DNA of 64,000 bases from Streptomyces showdoensis (GTDB lineage: Bacteria; Actinomycetota; Actinomycetes; Streptomycetales; Streptomycetaceae). Positions 26,217-35,074 of this stretch are shown in pieces. The stretch lies in contig NZ_BAAAXG010000026.1 of NCBI RefSeq assembly GCF_039535475.1, positions 310,001 to 374,000 of the forward strand. Reading direction: 5' to 3'. Each line of letters opens with the position of its first letter. The first letter of the stretch is position 1. Made by a program: the position numbers and the translations under genes. The notes under the pieces were generated by a model that did not search any database, had not been told where the DNA came from, and saw only the letters and a list, made by a program, of their open reading frames with translations.

Positions 26217-26603
26217 ATGTTCGTCCGCGACGCCATGAGCACGGTGGTCCTCACCATCGGCCCGGCCCATACCCTCCGCCAGGCGGCCCGCCTGATGTCG
26301 GCGCGCCGCGTCGGCGCCGCCGTCGTCCTCGACGCCGACGCCGGCGGGCTCGGCATCCTCACCGAGCGCGACATCCTCAACGCCATCGGCCGGGACGGGG
26401 ATCCCGACCACGAGACCGCCGACGCCCACACCACCAGGGACGTCGTCTTCGCCGCCCCGACCTGGACCCTGGACGAGGCCGCCGAGGCCATGACCCGCGG
26501 GGGCTTCCGCCACCTGGTGGTCCTGGACGACCACGGGCCGGTGGGCATCGTCTCCGTGCGCGACATCATCCGCTGCTGGATGCCGGTGCAGAGCGCCGCC
26601 TGA
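26217..26603 (+). CDS. Tandem CBS-domain protein
   Basis: A 128-residue Bateman module of two CBS domains (about 1-60 and 68-125) with no other domain. Characteristic strands are VGAAVVLDADAGGLGILTERD and FRHLVVLDDHGPVGIVSVRDI. AGGAGG lies 11 bases before the ATG at 26217; a GTG at 26205 would overlap that site and is rejected. CBS pairs usually bind adenine nucleotides such as AMP, ATP or S-adenosylmethionine and signal energy status. Partners are unknown. It is convergent with catalase and shares a terminator with it. Confidence 0.9.
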   Translation: MFVRDAMSTVVLTIGPAHTLRQAARLMSARRVGAAVVLDADAGGLGILTERDILNAIGRDGDPDHETADAHTTRDVVFAAPTWTLDEAAEAMTRGGFRHLVVLDDHGPVGIVSVRDIIRCWMPVQSAA

Positions 26604-26610
26604 GGACGCG

Positions 26611-26652
26611 AGAGGGCCGGATCCCCGTACGGATACGGGAATCCGGCCCTCT
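26611..26652. terminator. Shared terminator of CBS gene and catalase
   Basis: AGAGGGCCGGAT (26611-26622) pairs with ATCCGGCCCTCT (26641-26652). An inner CCCGTA/TACGGG pair extends the stem. It lies between two convergent genes. Confidence 0.85.
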
Positions 26653-26672
26653 ACCACCTACGGCAGGCGCTC

Positions 26673-28124
26673 TCAGCCACGCAGGGCCTGGACCGCGGCG
26701 TCGAGCCGCTTGCCGAAGTCACCGTCCGCCTTGCGGAAGTTGCCGATCGCCCGCTCGGCGATGTCGTCGCGCGAGACCTTGGCGATGAAGCCCGCCAGGT
26801 TCTCCACCAGACGGCCCTTCTCGTCCTCCGACATCAGCCGGTAGAGGTTGCCCGCCTGCACGAAGTCGTCGTCCTCGGCGTGCGAGGGGGCGGCGTGGTC
26901 GCCGGTGAGGCCGGAGACGGCGGCGGGCTGCCACAGCGGGCGGTCGGTCTGGTGCGGGCCGCCGAAGCTGTTGGGCTCGTAGTTCTTCGCCCCCGCGTGC
27001 CGGCCGTCGTAGAGGAAGCCGTCACGGGAGTGGGTGCGCGCCTCGGTGGCGTGCGGGCGGTTCACCGGCAGGTGGTCGGCGTTGATGCCGACGCGGTAGC
27101 GGTGGGCGTCGCCGTACGCGAAGAGGCGGCCCTGCAGCATCTTGTCCGGGGACGGGCCGATGCCGGGCACGAAGTGCGCCGGGGAGAAGATCGACTGCTC
27201 GACCTCGGCGAAGACGTTCTGCGGGTTGCGGTTGAGTTCGAGCCTGCCGATCTCGATCGGCGGGTAGTCCTCGTGCGGCCAGACCTTGGTGAGGTCGAAG
27301 GGGTTGAAGCGGTAGTTCGCCGCGTCGGCCGCGGGCATGATCTGCACCTGCACGGTCCAGGTCGGGAAGTCGCCGCGCTCGATGGACTCGCGCAGGTCGC
27401 GCTGGTGGGAGTCCGGGTCCTCGCCGGCCAGGCGGTTGGCCTCGGCCTGGGTGAGGTTCTTGATCCCCTGGTCGGTCTTGAAGTGGTACTTGACCCAGAA
27501 GACCTCGCCGGCCTCGTTGTTCCACTGGTAGGTGTGCGAGCCGTAGCCGTTCATGTGGCGGTACGAGGCGGGGATGCCGCGGTCGCCGAAGAGCCAGGTC
27601 ACCTGGTGCGTGGACTCGGGGCTCAGACCCCAGAAGTCCCAGACGTTGTCCGCCTCCTGCGAGCCGGTGTACGGGTCGCGCTTCTGGGTGTGGATGAAGT
27701 CGGGGAACTTGATGGCGTCCTTGATGAAGAACACCGGGGTGTTGTTGCCGACGAGGTCGTAGTTGCCCTCCTCGGTGTAGAACTTCAGCGCCCAGCCGCG
27801 CGGGTCGCGCACGGCGTCGGCCGCGCCGAGGTTGCCGGCGACGGTGGAGAAGCGCAGGAAGGTCTCGGTCTGCTTGCCGACCTCGGAGAGGAACGCGGCC
27901 CTGGTGTACGCCGTGACGTCGGCCGTCACCGTGAAGGTGCCGTAGGCGCCCGCGCCGCGCGCGTGGACGACGCGCTCCGGGATGCGCTCCCGGTTGAAGT
28001 GGGCGAGCTTCTCCAGGAGCAGCTGGTCCTGGACGAGGACCGGTCCGCCGAGGCCCGCGGTCTCGCTGTTCTGGTTGTCGGCGACCGGCGCCCCGGCCTC
28101 GGTGGTGAGCGGTCCCTGCGTCAC
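26673..28124 (-). CDS. katA: Monofunctional heme catalase
   Basis: A 483-residue clade-3 (small-subunit) catalase that converts hydrogen peroxide to water and oxygen in the cytosol. The GTG at 28124 is preceded by GCAGGAGG; longer upstream reading is out of context with the promoter. Active-site His54 lies in [11 protein letters not shown], and the proximal heme ligand is Tyr337 in [13 protein letters not shown]. Length and motifs are complete. It is divergent from a Fur-family gene, with an operator inside its promoter spacer, the arrangement of catA/catR in S. coelicolor. The symbol is generic; catA is the Streptomyces name. Confidence 0.95.
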   Translation of the reverse strand: MTQGPLTTEAGAPVADNQNSETAGLGGPVLVQDQLLLEKLAHFNRERIPERVVHARGAGAYGTFTVTADVTAYTRAAFLSEVGKQTETFLRFSTVAGNLGAADAVRDPRGWALKFYTEEGNYDLVGNNTPVFFIKDAIKFPDFIHTQKRDPYTGSQEADNVWDFWGLSPESTHQVTWLFGDRGIPASYRHMNGYGSHTYQWNNEAGEVFWVKYHFKTDQGIKNLTQAEANRLAGEDPDSHQRDLRESIERGDFPTWTVQVQIMPAADAANYRFNPFDLTKVWPHEDYPPIEIGRLELNRNPQNVFAEVEQSIFSPAHFVPGIGPSPDKMLQGRLFAYGDAHRYRVGINADHLPVNRPHATEARTHSRDGFLYDGRHAGAKNYEPNSFGGPHQTDRPLWQPAAVSGLTGDHAAPSHAEDDDFVQAGNLYRLMSEDEKGRLVENLAGFIAKVSRDDIAERAIGNFRKADGDFGKRLDAAVQALRG

Positions 28125-28189
28125 GTGCGCCTCCTGCGTCGGTTGTGCGGCAAACCTGCGAGCCCTGTCCTGAGCCTTTGCTGTACTCG

Positions 28190-28217
28190 ACCCTACAATA
28201 GACATTGTCTAAGTCAA
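28190..28217 (-). promoter_or_regulatory. Catalase promoter with CatR/Fur-type operator
   Basis: On the minus strand TTGACT (28217-28212), a 16-base spacer and TAGGGT (28195-28190) form the promoter. The spacer contains a perfect 6-1-6 palindrome, TAGACA-T-TGTCTA (28199-28211), resembling the PerR/CatR class of operators. Binding there would block RNA polymerase until peroxide inactivates the repressor. Confidence 0.85.
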
Positions 28218-28278
28218 GCCATTCTCCAAAGTCACACCCGTTCGGGACACGCTCCCCCCGACTGTTAGGCTGACCCCC

Positions 28279-28698
28279 ATGAGTGACCTGTTGGAACGAC
28301 TGCGCGGCCGCGGATGGCGGATGACCGCGCAGCGGCGTGTCGTGGCCGAGGTCCTCGACGGGGATCACGTGCACCTGACCGCCGACGAGGTCCACGCCCG
28401 CGCCGTCACGAGGCTGCCGGAGATCTCCCGGGCGACCGTCTACAACACGCTGGGCGAGATGGTCACGCTCGGCGAGGTGCTGGAGGTCGCGACCGACGGA
28501 CGCGCCAAGCGCTACGACCCGAACGCCCACCGGCCGCACCAGCACCTGGTCTGCGGCCGGTGCGGTGCGATCCGCGACGTGCACCCGGCCGGCGACCCGC
28601 TGGCCGACCTGCCGGACGCGGAGCGCTTCGGCTTCACCATCTCGAACGTCGAGGTCACCTACCGGGGCATCTGCCCGAGCTGCGCGACGACCGCGTAG
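28279..28698 (+). CDS. catR: Fur-family peroxide-responsive repressor (CatR-like)
   Basis: A 139-residue Fur/PerR-type regulator. The winged helix covers residues 1-80 (MTAQRRVVAEVL, SRATVYNTLGEM). The metal-sensing part contains HRPHQHLVCGRCG and two CxxC pairs, C92/C95 and C132/C135, for structural zinc. It is divergent from catalase over a 154-base gap holding the operator. In S. coelicolor CatR represses catA and itself and is inactivated by peroxide; the same role is inferred here. Three Fur paralogues are common in Streptomyces, so the assignment rests mainly on context. Confidence 0.9.
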   Translation: MSDLLERLRGRGWRMTAQRRVVAEVLDGDHVHLTADEVHARAVTRLPEISRATVYNTLGEMVTLGEVLEVATDGRAKRYDPNAHRPHQHLVCGRCGAIRDVHPAGDPLADLPDAERFGFTISNVEVTYRGICPSCATTA

Positions 28699-28720
28699 CC
28701 GTCCGCCGACCCGTACGGAG

Positions 28721-28749
28721 AAGGCCCCCGCCAGAACGGCGGGGGCCTT
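28721..28749 (+). terminator. Terminator after catR
   Basis: AAGGCCCCCGCC (28721-28732) pairs perfectly with 28738-28749 around AGAAC, followed by a short T-containing stretch. It is 22 bases beyond the catR stop. Confidence 0.85.
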
Positions 28750-28781
28750 CCCGTTTCCTCGCGGACCGAGGTCCGGGAACG

Positions 28782-28819
28782 ACGAAAGCCCGGATCCGCT
28801 TCCGGATCCGGGCCTTCGT
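28782..28819 (-). terminator. Terminator downstream of first tRNA-fMet
   Basis: A 17-bp stem (28782-28798 with 28803-28819, one mismatch, CTTC loop) lies 10 bases past the 3' end of the minus-strand tRNA gene. Confidence 0.8.
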
Positions 28820-28828
28820 GCTACTGAG

Positions 28829-28902
28829 TAGCGGGGACAGGATTTGAACCTGCGACCTCTGGGTTATGAGCCCAGCGAGCTACCGAGCTGCTCCACCCCG
28901 CG
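28829..28902 (-). tRNA. Initiator tRNA-fMet (CAT), copy 1
   Basis: A 74-base cloverleaf on the minus strand. It has anticodon CAT, an anticodon stem with the three consecutive G-C pairs typical of initiators, and an unpaired C1 x U72 at the acceptor end, which blocks use as an elongator. The T arm GGTTCAAATCC is standard. CCA is not encoded. It is identical in the mature region to the copy at 31110-31183. Confidence 0.95.
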
Positions 28903-28914
28903 TCGGTGAACCCA

Positions 28915-28943
28915 ACCTTACGGGACCGTTCGGAGCAGGGCAA
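28915..28943 (-). promoter_or_regulatory. Promoter of tRNA-fMet copy 1
   Basis: On the minus strand TTGCCC (28943-28938), 17 bases and TAAGGT (28920-28915) form a housekeeping-type promoter. The predicted start is about five bases before the tRNA 5' end. Confidence 0.7.
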
Positions 28944-28975
28944 ATCAGTAATGCGGGTGACGCCTGTGACCCCCG

Positions 28976-30904
28976 TTACGCCGTGAGCTCCTGGTGCAGC
29001 GCCTCGCTGAGCCGAGCCGCCCGCTCCGCCACCTCCGCCGGACCGAGCTCCACCGCGCGGGCGCACCAGCGGCGCCCCTCGGTGAGCTCCCCGCGGCGCG
29101 CCGCGAGCAGGGCGAGCCGCAGCGCGGCCCGGCCGTGACCGGCGTGCGCGGCGCGCGTCCACCACAGGGCCGCCTCCCGCTCGCCGCCCTCGCGGGCGAG
29201 CAGCAGGCCGAGGTTGAAGGCGCCGTTGCGGGAGCCCGCCTCGGCCGCCTCCCGGTACCAGCGGGCCGCCTCGGCGACGTCGCCGCGCCCGGCGGCGAGC
29301 ATGCCGACCCGGACCTGGGCACGGCGGTGGCCCTGCTGGGCGGCGCGCTCGTACCACTCCTCGCACTCGCTCTTCTCCTCGCGCGGCGCGCCGAGCACCG
29401 GCGGGCCGGGCGCGGGACGGCGCGCGTCGAGGACCGAGGCGAGCCGGAAGGCCGCCTCGGCGCTGCCGCCGCCCGCGGCGCACCGCAGGTGGCGCTCGGC
29501 GCCCTGCTCGTCGCCGTCGCGCAGGCAGGCGATGCCGACCTGGAGCGCGGCCTCGGTGTGCCCGGCCGCCGCGGCCCGCTCGTACCAGCTCAGCGCCGTA
29601 CGGTCGTCGTCGCGGCCGGCGTGCAGGATGCCCAGGTTGAAGGCGGCGTCGACGCTGCCGGCCTCGGCGGCCTTGGAGAACCAGGGCTCGGCGCCACCCG
29701 CGTCGCCGGCCTGCAGGAGCAGCACGGCGAGCGCGTTGGCCGCCTCCCGGTGGCCGGCGTAGGCCGCGCGGCGGTACCACTGCTCGGCCTGGGCGGTGCG
29801 CTCCTGCGCGGCGCAGAGCAGGCCGAGGTTGTAGGCGCCGTTCACGTCGCCCGCGTCCATGGCGGCCCGGTACCAGCGCTCGGCGGTCTGCTGCTCCCCG
29901 CGGGCGGCGTGCAGCGCTCCGAGCGCGTTGGCGGCGTTGCCGTCGCCGTCCTGGGCGGCCCGCAGCCACCACACGGCGGCGCTCTCCTCGTCGCCGGCGT
30001 CGCGCAGCAGGAAGCCGAGCGCGCAGGCGGCCTTGGCCTCGCCGTCCTTGGCGGAGCTCAGGTACCAGCGCCCGGCCTCCTTGAGCTCGCCGCGCTTCTC
30101 CAGGAGGACGCCCAGGTGCAGGGCGGCCCGCCGGTGTCCGCGCGCGGCGGCCTGCCGGAACCACTGCTCGGCCTCGGTGAGCCCGCCCTTCGGCGCGGCG
30201 GCGCCCTCCCCGGCGGGGGCGGCGCCGTCGGCGGCCGTCCGCAGTCCGGTGGCGGTGTCGTAGGTGTGCGGGCCGCGGGCCGGCTCGGTCGCCCGCCGCT
30301 CCAGGGAGAGCGCGAGCCGGTAGGCGGCCTCGCGGTGCCCCTGCTCGGCGGCGGCGCGCAGCCAGCGCTCGGCGCCGACGTCGCTGCGGTGCTCCAGGAG
30401 GTCGGCGAGGGCGTACGCGCCGAGGGCGTGGCCCTGCTCGGCGGACTGGCGCAGCCAGTACTCGGCGCCGGGCTCGTCGCCGCGCTCGCGGTGGTGGCGG
30501 CCCAGGGCGTGCGCGGCGGGCGCGGAGCCGGCGACGGCGGCGACCCGCCACCAGCCGGCGGCCTCGTCCGGGTAGCCGCGCTGGTGCAGCAGCACGCCCA
30601 GGTTGTTCGCGGCGGCGCGGTCGCCCTCGGCGGTGGCACCGCGCAGATACGGCTCGGCGCCGTCCAGGTCGCCGCGGCGCAGCAGCAGCGCGCCGAAGAC
30701 GCTCATCGACGCGGCGTCGCCGCTCTCGGCGGCACGCCGGTGGCGGGCCTCGGTCTCGGCCTCGGTCTCGTGTTCGGCGGTGGTGTCGACGGTCTCATCG
30801 ACGGCCCCCGCGGCCTCGATGATCTCGTCTGCGGCGTTCCTCGCGTGCCGCTGCACAAACCGCCCTGTCTCCAACAGAGTTGCCCTGTCCCCCATAAATA
30901 CCAT
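28976..30904 (-). CDS. Sel1/TPR-repeat protein
   Basis: A 642-residue soluble protein made almost entirely of Sel1-like/TPR repeats of about 36 residues, with the recurring pattern A-WY-RAA-GH-AA-LG-LL (for example AERWYRAAMDAGDVNGAYNL and AEQWYRRAAYAGHREAANAL). At least a dozen repeats are visible after an acidic N-terminal stretch (near 35-55). A second start at Met4 (30895) is possible. No signal peptide is present. Such solenoids are protein-interaction scaffolds; no enzymatic domain is visible. It lies between two identical initiator tRNA genes on the same strand. Confidence 0.88.
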   Translation of the reverse strand: MVFMGDRATLLETGRFVQRHARNAADEIIEAAGAVDETVDTTAEHETEAETEARHRRAAESGDAASMSVFGALLLRRGDLDGAEPYLRGATAEGDRAAANNLGVLLHQRGYPDEAAGWWRVAAVAGSAPAAHALGRHHRERGDEPGAEYWLRQSAEQGHALGAYALADLLEHRSDVGAERWLRAAAEQGHREAAYRLALSLERRATEPARGPHTYDTATGLRTAADGAAPAGEGAAAPKGGLTEAEQWFRQAAARGHRRAALHLGVLLEKRGELKEAGRWYLSSAKDGEAKAACALGFLLRDAGDEESAAVWWLRAAQDGDGNAANALGALHAARGEQQTAERWYRAAMDAGDVNGAYNLGLLCAAQERTAQAEQWYRRAAYAGHREAANALAVLLLQAGDAGGAEPWFSKAAEAGSVDAAFNLGILHAGRDDDRTALSWYERAAAAGHTEAALQVGIACLRDGDEQGAERHLRCAAGGGSAEAAFRLASVLDARRPAPGPPVLGAPREEKSECEEWYERAAQQGHRRAQVRVGMLAAGRGDVAEAARWYREAAEAGSRNGAFNLGLLLAREGGEREAALWWTRAAHAGHGRAALRLALLAARRGELTEGRRWCARAVELGPAEVAERAARLSEALHQELTA

Positions 30905-31067
30905 CGTCGCACCACCCGCAACCCGCGTACACCTGGTATAGCTCAGCCGGTGAGGTCACTTCAGCGTTTTGTCGACATGCCCACAGAGAGACAAGTCAAA
31001 CACGGATCACCCCAACTCGCCCCCTCCGCACCGCTCTTCGGGGCACGCGCCCCCTCCTCAGGACATG

Positions 31068-31103
31068 ACGAAGGCCCGAATCCAGATGGATCCGGGCCTT
31101 CGT
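31068..31103 (-). terminator. Terminator downstream of second tRNA-fMet
   Basis: A stem of 16-17 bp (31068-31084 with 31087-31103, one mismatch) lies seven bases past the tRNA 3' end. Its ACGAAGGCCCG arm resembles that of the terminator after copy 1. The remaining bases between here and the Sel1 gene start (30905) contain nothing I can identify. Confidence 0.8.
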
Positions 31104-31109
31104 CTTCAG

Positions 31110-31183
31110 TAGCGGGGACAGGATTTGAACCTGCGACCTCTGGGTTATGAGCCCAGCGAGCTACCGAGCTGCTCCACCCCGCG
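31110..31183 (-). tRNA. Initiator tRNA-fMet (CAT), copy 2
   Basis: A 74-base minus-strand gene identical to the copy at 28829-28902, with the same initiator hallmarks (C1 x U72 and GGG/CCC anticodon stem) and no encoded CCA. A TAGGTT element at 31200-31195 is a plausible -10; no clear -35 is seen. Confidence 0.95.
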
Positions 31184-31242
31184 TCGGTAGGTACAACCTA
31201 TCACGACGCGGGGGCGGGGCTGACCGGGCCGGTCTGCGGTCC

Positions 31243-34203
31243 TCATCCCCCCGGGTTCGCCGGCGGGCTCGCCGAGCTGCTCGGGGTGGCCTTCGGCGTG
31301 GGCTTGGCGCCCCCGGCGGGGGTCTGGAGCTTCGCCCCCGCGTCGGCCGCGCGCTGCAGCGCGTCCTGCAGGTCCGCCTGGGCCTTGCCGTACGCCGTCC
31401 AGTCGCCCTTCTGGAGGGCGGCCTCGCCGTCGTCGTACGCCTTCTGCGCGTCCGCGATCGCCTGCTTGAGCGCGGCGTCGTTGCTCGCCGGCGGCGTCGG
31501 CTTGGTCGTGCCCGGCGGCTGGGTCGGCGGCGGGGTGTTGCCCTCGACCCCGAAGACCGCGTTCAGCGCCTCCGTGAGGGTGTTCTCGAACACCGTGGTG
31601 TCCTTGGTGGTGTCCCCGTCCGGCTGGTCCGCGTCCACGTAGGACACCGCGACCTTCTTCAGCAGCGGGTACTGCGCGTTGCGGCCCTGGGCGTACACCG
31701 GCTCGACGTAGAGGAAGCCGCCGTCGAGCGGCACCGTGAGCAGGTTGCCGTACAGGATGTCGGAGTCGGCGCCCTTCATGTCCCGCACGAAGGTCGCCAC
31801 GGACGGAAGGCTGTTGAGCTTGTTCTGCACCTGCTGGGGTCCGGGGACGTCCGAGGTGACTCTCAGCAGCCTTATCTTGCCGTAGTCCTTGCTGTTGGCG
31901 TCGGCGTCCACCGCCATGAAGGCGCCCAGGTTGGGCCGCCCGGCCGGGGTGAACGTCGTCGTCAGAGAGAACTGCTCGGACGGCTCCCCGGGCATCTTCA
32001 TGCTCAGGTAGTACGGCGGAACCGCGTTGCCGTCCTTGTTGGTCGGGTCGTCCGGCACCTGCCAGGCGTCCGAGCCGCTGTAGAACTGGGCCGGGTCCTG
32101 CACGTGGTAGCGGGTGAGCAGCTCGCGCTGGACCTTGAACATGTCCTGCGGGTAGCGCAGGTGCTTCATGAGGTCGGCGTCGATCTCCGAACGGTCCTTG
32201 ACCGTGCCGGGGAAGGCCTTCATCCAGGTCTTGAGGACCGGGTCCTGCTCGTCCCACTGGTAGAGGTTCACCGTGCCGTCATAGGCGTCGACGGTGGCCT
32301 TCACCGAGTTGCGGATGTAGTTGACCTGGTTCTGCTGGGCGACGACCGCGCGCTGCTGGTTGCCGACCGTCAGGGAGTCGGCCGTGGTGTCGCCGAGGGT
32401 GGTGCGCGAGGCGTACGGGTAGCCGTTGGTGGTGGTGTACGCGTCGACGATCCACTGGATGCGCCCGTCCACGACCGCCGGGTAGGCGTCGCCGTCGATG
32501 GTCAGCCAGGGGGCGACCGCCTCGACGCGCTCCTTGGGCGTGCGGTTGTACAGGATCCGCGAGCCGTCGCCGATGGCCCCCGAGTAGAGGATCTGCGGCT
32601 CGCTGAACGCGACCGCGTAGGCGGCGCGGTTGAAGGTGTTGGAGAGGCTGACCCCGCTGTTGCCCTGGTAGCTGGTGGTCTTCTCGCCGTTCTCCTCGTA
32701 GTCGAGCTCCTTCTGGGGCCCGCCCACGATCGAGTACTGGTCGGTCTTCTCGCCGTAGTAGATGCGCTGCTCGTACGGGCCGAGCATGCCCGTGGTCGGC
32801 AGCCCCGACTCGGTGAAGATCGGCGACCCGTTGGCGTCCGTCTGGGTACCCGTGGCCATGATCGCGCCGTAGCCGTGGGTGTAGGTGAAGTGGTCGTTGA
32901 TCCAGTTCCGCTTCGGGATGCCCTTGATGTTCAGCTCACGCAGGCCGACGACGGTGTCCTTGCCCTGGTAGCGGTCGACGTCGAGGGTCAGCGGGAACTG
33001 GTAGTACTTCCGCTTCTGCTCCAGCTGCTGGAAGGTCGGCGACACGATGTTCGGGTCGATCAGCCGGTAGCTGGCCGCCGTGTCGGCGTCCGCGCGGAGC
33101 TGGTCCTTGGCCTTGACCGTCGACTTGCCCGAGTAGTTCTCCGGCTCGGTGGAGTCGATGTCGTACGCCTTGCGCGTCGCGTCGATGTTCTTCTGGATGT
33201 ACGGCGCTTCCTTGGCCTGCTCGTTCGGCTGGACCTGGAACTTCTGCACGATGGCCGGGTACAGGCCGCCGATCAGGATCGCCGACAGCACCATCAGGCC
33301 GAAGCCGATCACCGGGAGCTGCCAGGTGCGCCGCCACAGGGTGGCGAAGAACAGCAGGGCGCAGATCACCGCGATGCAGAACAGGATCGTCTTCGCCGGA
33401 AGGTAGGCGTTGGCGTCCACGTACCGCAGGCCGGTCCAGTTGCCGGTGGCCTTGAAGTCGCTGGACTTCACCGCCAGGCCGTACCGGTCCAGCCAGTACG
33501 CCACGGCCTTCAGCGACACGAAGACGCCCAGCAGCACCGACAGGTGTCCGGTCGCCGCCGCCGTGGCGCGGGCGCCCGGGCTGGTGACGCGCAGTCCGCC
33601 GTACAGGTAGTGCGTGAGGGCCGCCGCGATCAGCGAGAGCACGGTGGCGCCGAAGCCGAAGGCGAGCAGGAAGCGGTACCAGGGCAGGTCGAAGGCGTAG
33701 AACGCCACGTCCAGCTGGAACTGCGGGTCCTTCTGCCCGAAGGAGACCCCGTTCACCCACATCAGCCAGGTGCGCCACTGCCCGGAGGCGGAGGCGCCGG
33801 CGATCAGGCCGACCAGGGCCGTGACGGCGAGCAGCACCCACTTCTTGAAGGGGGCGAGACCCATCCGGTAGCGGTCGAGGCTCTGCTGCTCCATCGACAT
33901 CGCGCTCAGCGGCGGCCGCAGCCGGTACGCCAGCCAGATGTTCAGTCCGACGGCCAGCGCCATGAGCAGACCGAAGACCAGGAAGAGTCCGATCTTGGTC
34001 CACAGCGTGGTGGTGAACACGGACGAGTAATGGACGGAACGGAACCAGAGCCAGTCCGTCCAGAATCCGGCGAACATCACGAACAGCATGGCGAGGACGG
34101 CCAGCACGCCCAGCGTCATGAGCAGCGTACGGGCCCGCCGGGACGGCCGGCCGACTCTGATCCTTGGCCCGGACGGACCTGTGCCGCCTCCGCGGTCCGG
34201 CAT
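31243..34203 (-). CDS. UPF0182 family large membrane protein
   Basis: A 986-residue conserved actinobacterial membrane protein. The ATG at 34203 (MPDRGGG) is chosen because homologues begin this way; the frame is open to a GTG at 34272. About seven membrane helices occupy the N-terminal third (for example [20 protein letters not shown]), followed by a large extracytoplasmic region. The C-terminus is a low-complexity Pro/Thr/Lys/Ser tail with a helical [13 protein letters not shown] segment before it. The function is unknown across the family. It is divergent from the PPA1309-like gene. Confidence 0.9.
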   Translation of the reverse strand: MPDRGGGTGPSGPRIRVGRPSRRARTLLMTLGVLAVLAMLFVMFAGFWTDWLWFRSVHYSSVFTTTLWTKIGLFLVFGLLMALAVGLNIWLAYRLRPPLSAMSMEQQSLDRYRMGLAPFKKWVLLAVTALVGLIAGASASGQWRTWLMWVNGVSFGQKDPQFQLDVAFYAFDLPWYRFLLAFGFGATVLSLIAAALTHYLYGGLRVTSPGARATAAATGHLSVLLGVFVSLKAVAYWLDRYGLAVKSSDFKATGNWTGLRYVDANAYLPAKTILFCIAVICALLFFATLWRRTWQLPVIGFGLMVLSAILIGGLYPAIVQKFQVQPNEQAKEAPYIQKNIDATRKAYDIDSTEPENYSGKSTVKAKDQLRADADTAASYRLIDPNIVSPTFQQLEQKRKYYQFPLTLDVDRYQGKDTVVGLRELNIKGIPKRNWINDHFTYTHGYGAIMATGTQTDANGSPIFTESGLPTTGMLGPYEQRIYYGEKTDQYSIVGGPQKELDYEENGEKTTSYQGNSGVSLSNTFNRAAYAVAFSEPQILYSGAIGDGSRILYNRTPKERVEAVAPWLTIDGDAYPAVVDGRIQWIVDAYTTTNGYPYASRTTLGDTTADSLTVGNQQRAVVAQQNQVNYIRNSVKATVDAYDGTVNLYQWDEQDPVLKTWMKAFPGTVKDRSEIDADLMKHLRYPQDMFKVQRELLTRYHVQDPAQFYSGSDAWQVPDDPTNKDGNAVPPYYLSMKMPGEPSEQFSLTTTFTPAGRPNLGAFMAVDADANSKDYGKIRLLRVTSDVPGPQQVQNKLNSLPSVATFVRDMKGADSDILYGNLLTVPLDGGFLYVEPVYAQGRNAQYPLLKKVAVSYVDADQPDGDTTKDTTVFENTLTEALNAVFGVEGNTPPPTQPPGTTKPTPPASNDAALKQAIADAQKAYDDGEAALQKGDWTAYGKAQADLQDALQRAADAGAKLQTPAGGAKPTPKATPSSSASPPANPGG

Positions 34204-34345
34204 CTGGAAAGCCAACGTGCGCCCCTCGAGGTTGATGCGTCGATAAGCAGGCTCCGCGATCGTAGAGCCCACTGGTGCAACTTACTGAGGCTTTACCGAG
34301 TTCCCGTCGCTCCCACCGTTCTGGGCGTTCCGCCCGTACTCCTCG

Positions 34346-34433
34346 GGTGCCCCCTGGTCTTCCCCGGGTGGCCCGAGGGTGGTCCCCGGGTGGTCCCTGG
34401 GTGCTCCCCGGGTGCTCCCCGGGTGCTCCCTCG
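34346..34433. repeat. 11-bp tandem repeat array upstream of PPA1309-like gene
   Basis: About eight degenerate units with an 11-base period (best copies GTGCTCCCCGG at 34401, 34412 and 34423; variants at 34357, 34368, 34379 and 34390) fill the divergent gap before the ATG at 34471. The period is close to one helical turn. Confidence 0.75.
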
Positions 34434-34470
34434 GCGGAAGTTCCGCGGAAGAGGGGGGAGGATGTTGTCC

Positions 34471-35025
34471 ATGTCCAACGTTTCCCCCTCCGGCCCCCAG
34501 ATGGCCGCGAGCCCCCTCACCCGCGCCGTGCTCGAGATCGACGAGTACGCCTCGGGCCTCGGCTGGGACCAGCCGGCCCGTCTCTTCGCCCTGGTCGACA
34601 CCGCCAAGCTGCGCGCCCAGGAGCCCTCGCTCGCCTCCCAGCTCGGCCTCGGCGCCGAGGCCGCCGCCGGCTACACCCCGATCGAGCAGGACCAGCTGCC
34701 CCGCGGCAAGGCCCTCGACGAGTTCCTCGGCACGATCGCCTGGCCCGACGCGGTGACCGGCTGCGCGCTGACCGTGGAGCGGATGATGCTGCCGCCGTCC
34801 GCCGAGGCCGCCGTGCCCAAGGACCTGGGCGGGGCCGCGCTGGCCAAGTGGGTGGCCCGGCACCCGGACCGCCAGGAGGTCCGGATGACCGTGGCCGTGC
34901 TGCGCGACGGCTCCCGCGAGGCGGCGATCCGGCTGCGCGAGAAGGACTCGCCGAACGAGGTGCTCACCGGCCCCGACCTGGTGCCGGGTCTCGCCGAGGC
35001 GCTGTCGGCGACCTTCGCCTCCTGA
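34471..35025 (+). CDS. PPA1309 family conserved protein
   Basis: A 184-residue soluble protein of a conserved actinobacterial family of unknown function. GGGGGAGGA lies about nine bases before the ATG at 34471; an in-frame ATG at 34462 is too close to that site. Notable segments are LGWDQPARLFALVDTAKL, IEQDQLP and a C-terminal LVPGLAEALSATFAS. No catalytic motif is recognised. It sits between the divergent UPF0182 gene and the convergent PDZ-protease gene, a neighbourhood common in Streptomyces. Confidence 0.85.
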   Translation: MSNVSPSGPQMAASPLTRAVLEIDEYASGLGWDQPARLFALVDTAKLRAQEPSLASQLGLGAEAAAGYTPIEQDQLPRGKALDEFLGTIAWPDAVTGCALTVERMMLPPSAEAAVPKDLGGAALAKWVARHPDRQEVRMTVAVLRDGSREAAIRLREKDSPNEVLTGPDLVPGLAEALSATFAS

Positions 35026-35074
35026 GCGGCGCCGGTCGCCCGGAAGAGCCCGGAGGAGCCCGGAAGCCCGGGGT

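Noticed and set aside
28829..31183. tRNA-associated integrated element between the two fMet genes
   Set aside because: There is no integrase or attachment-site pair; the only gene between is the Sel1 protein.
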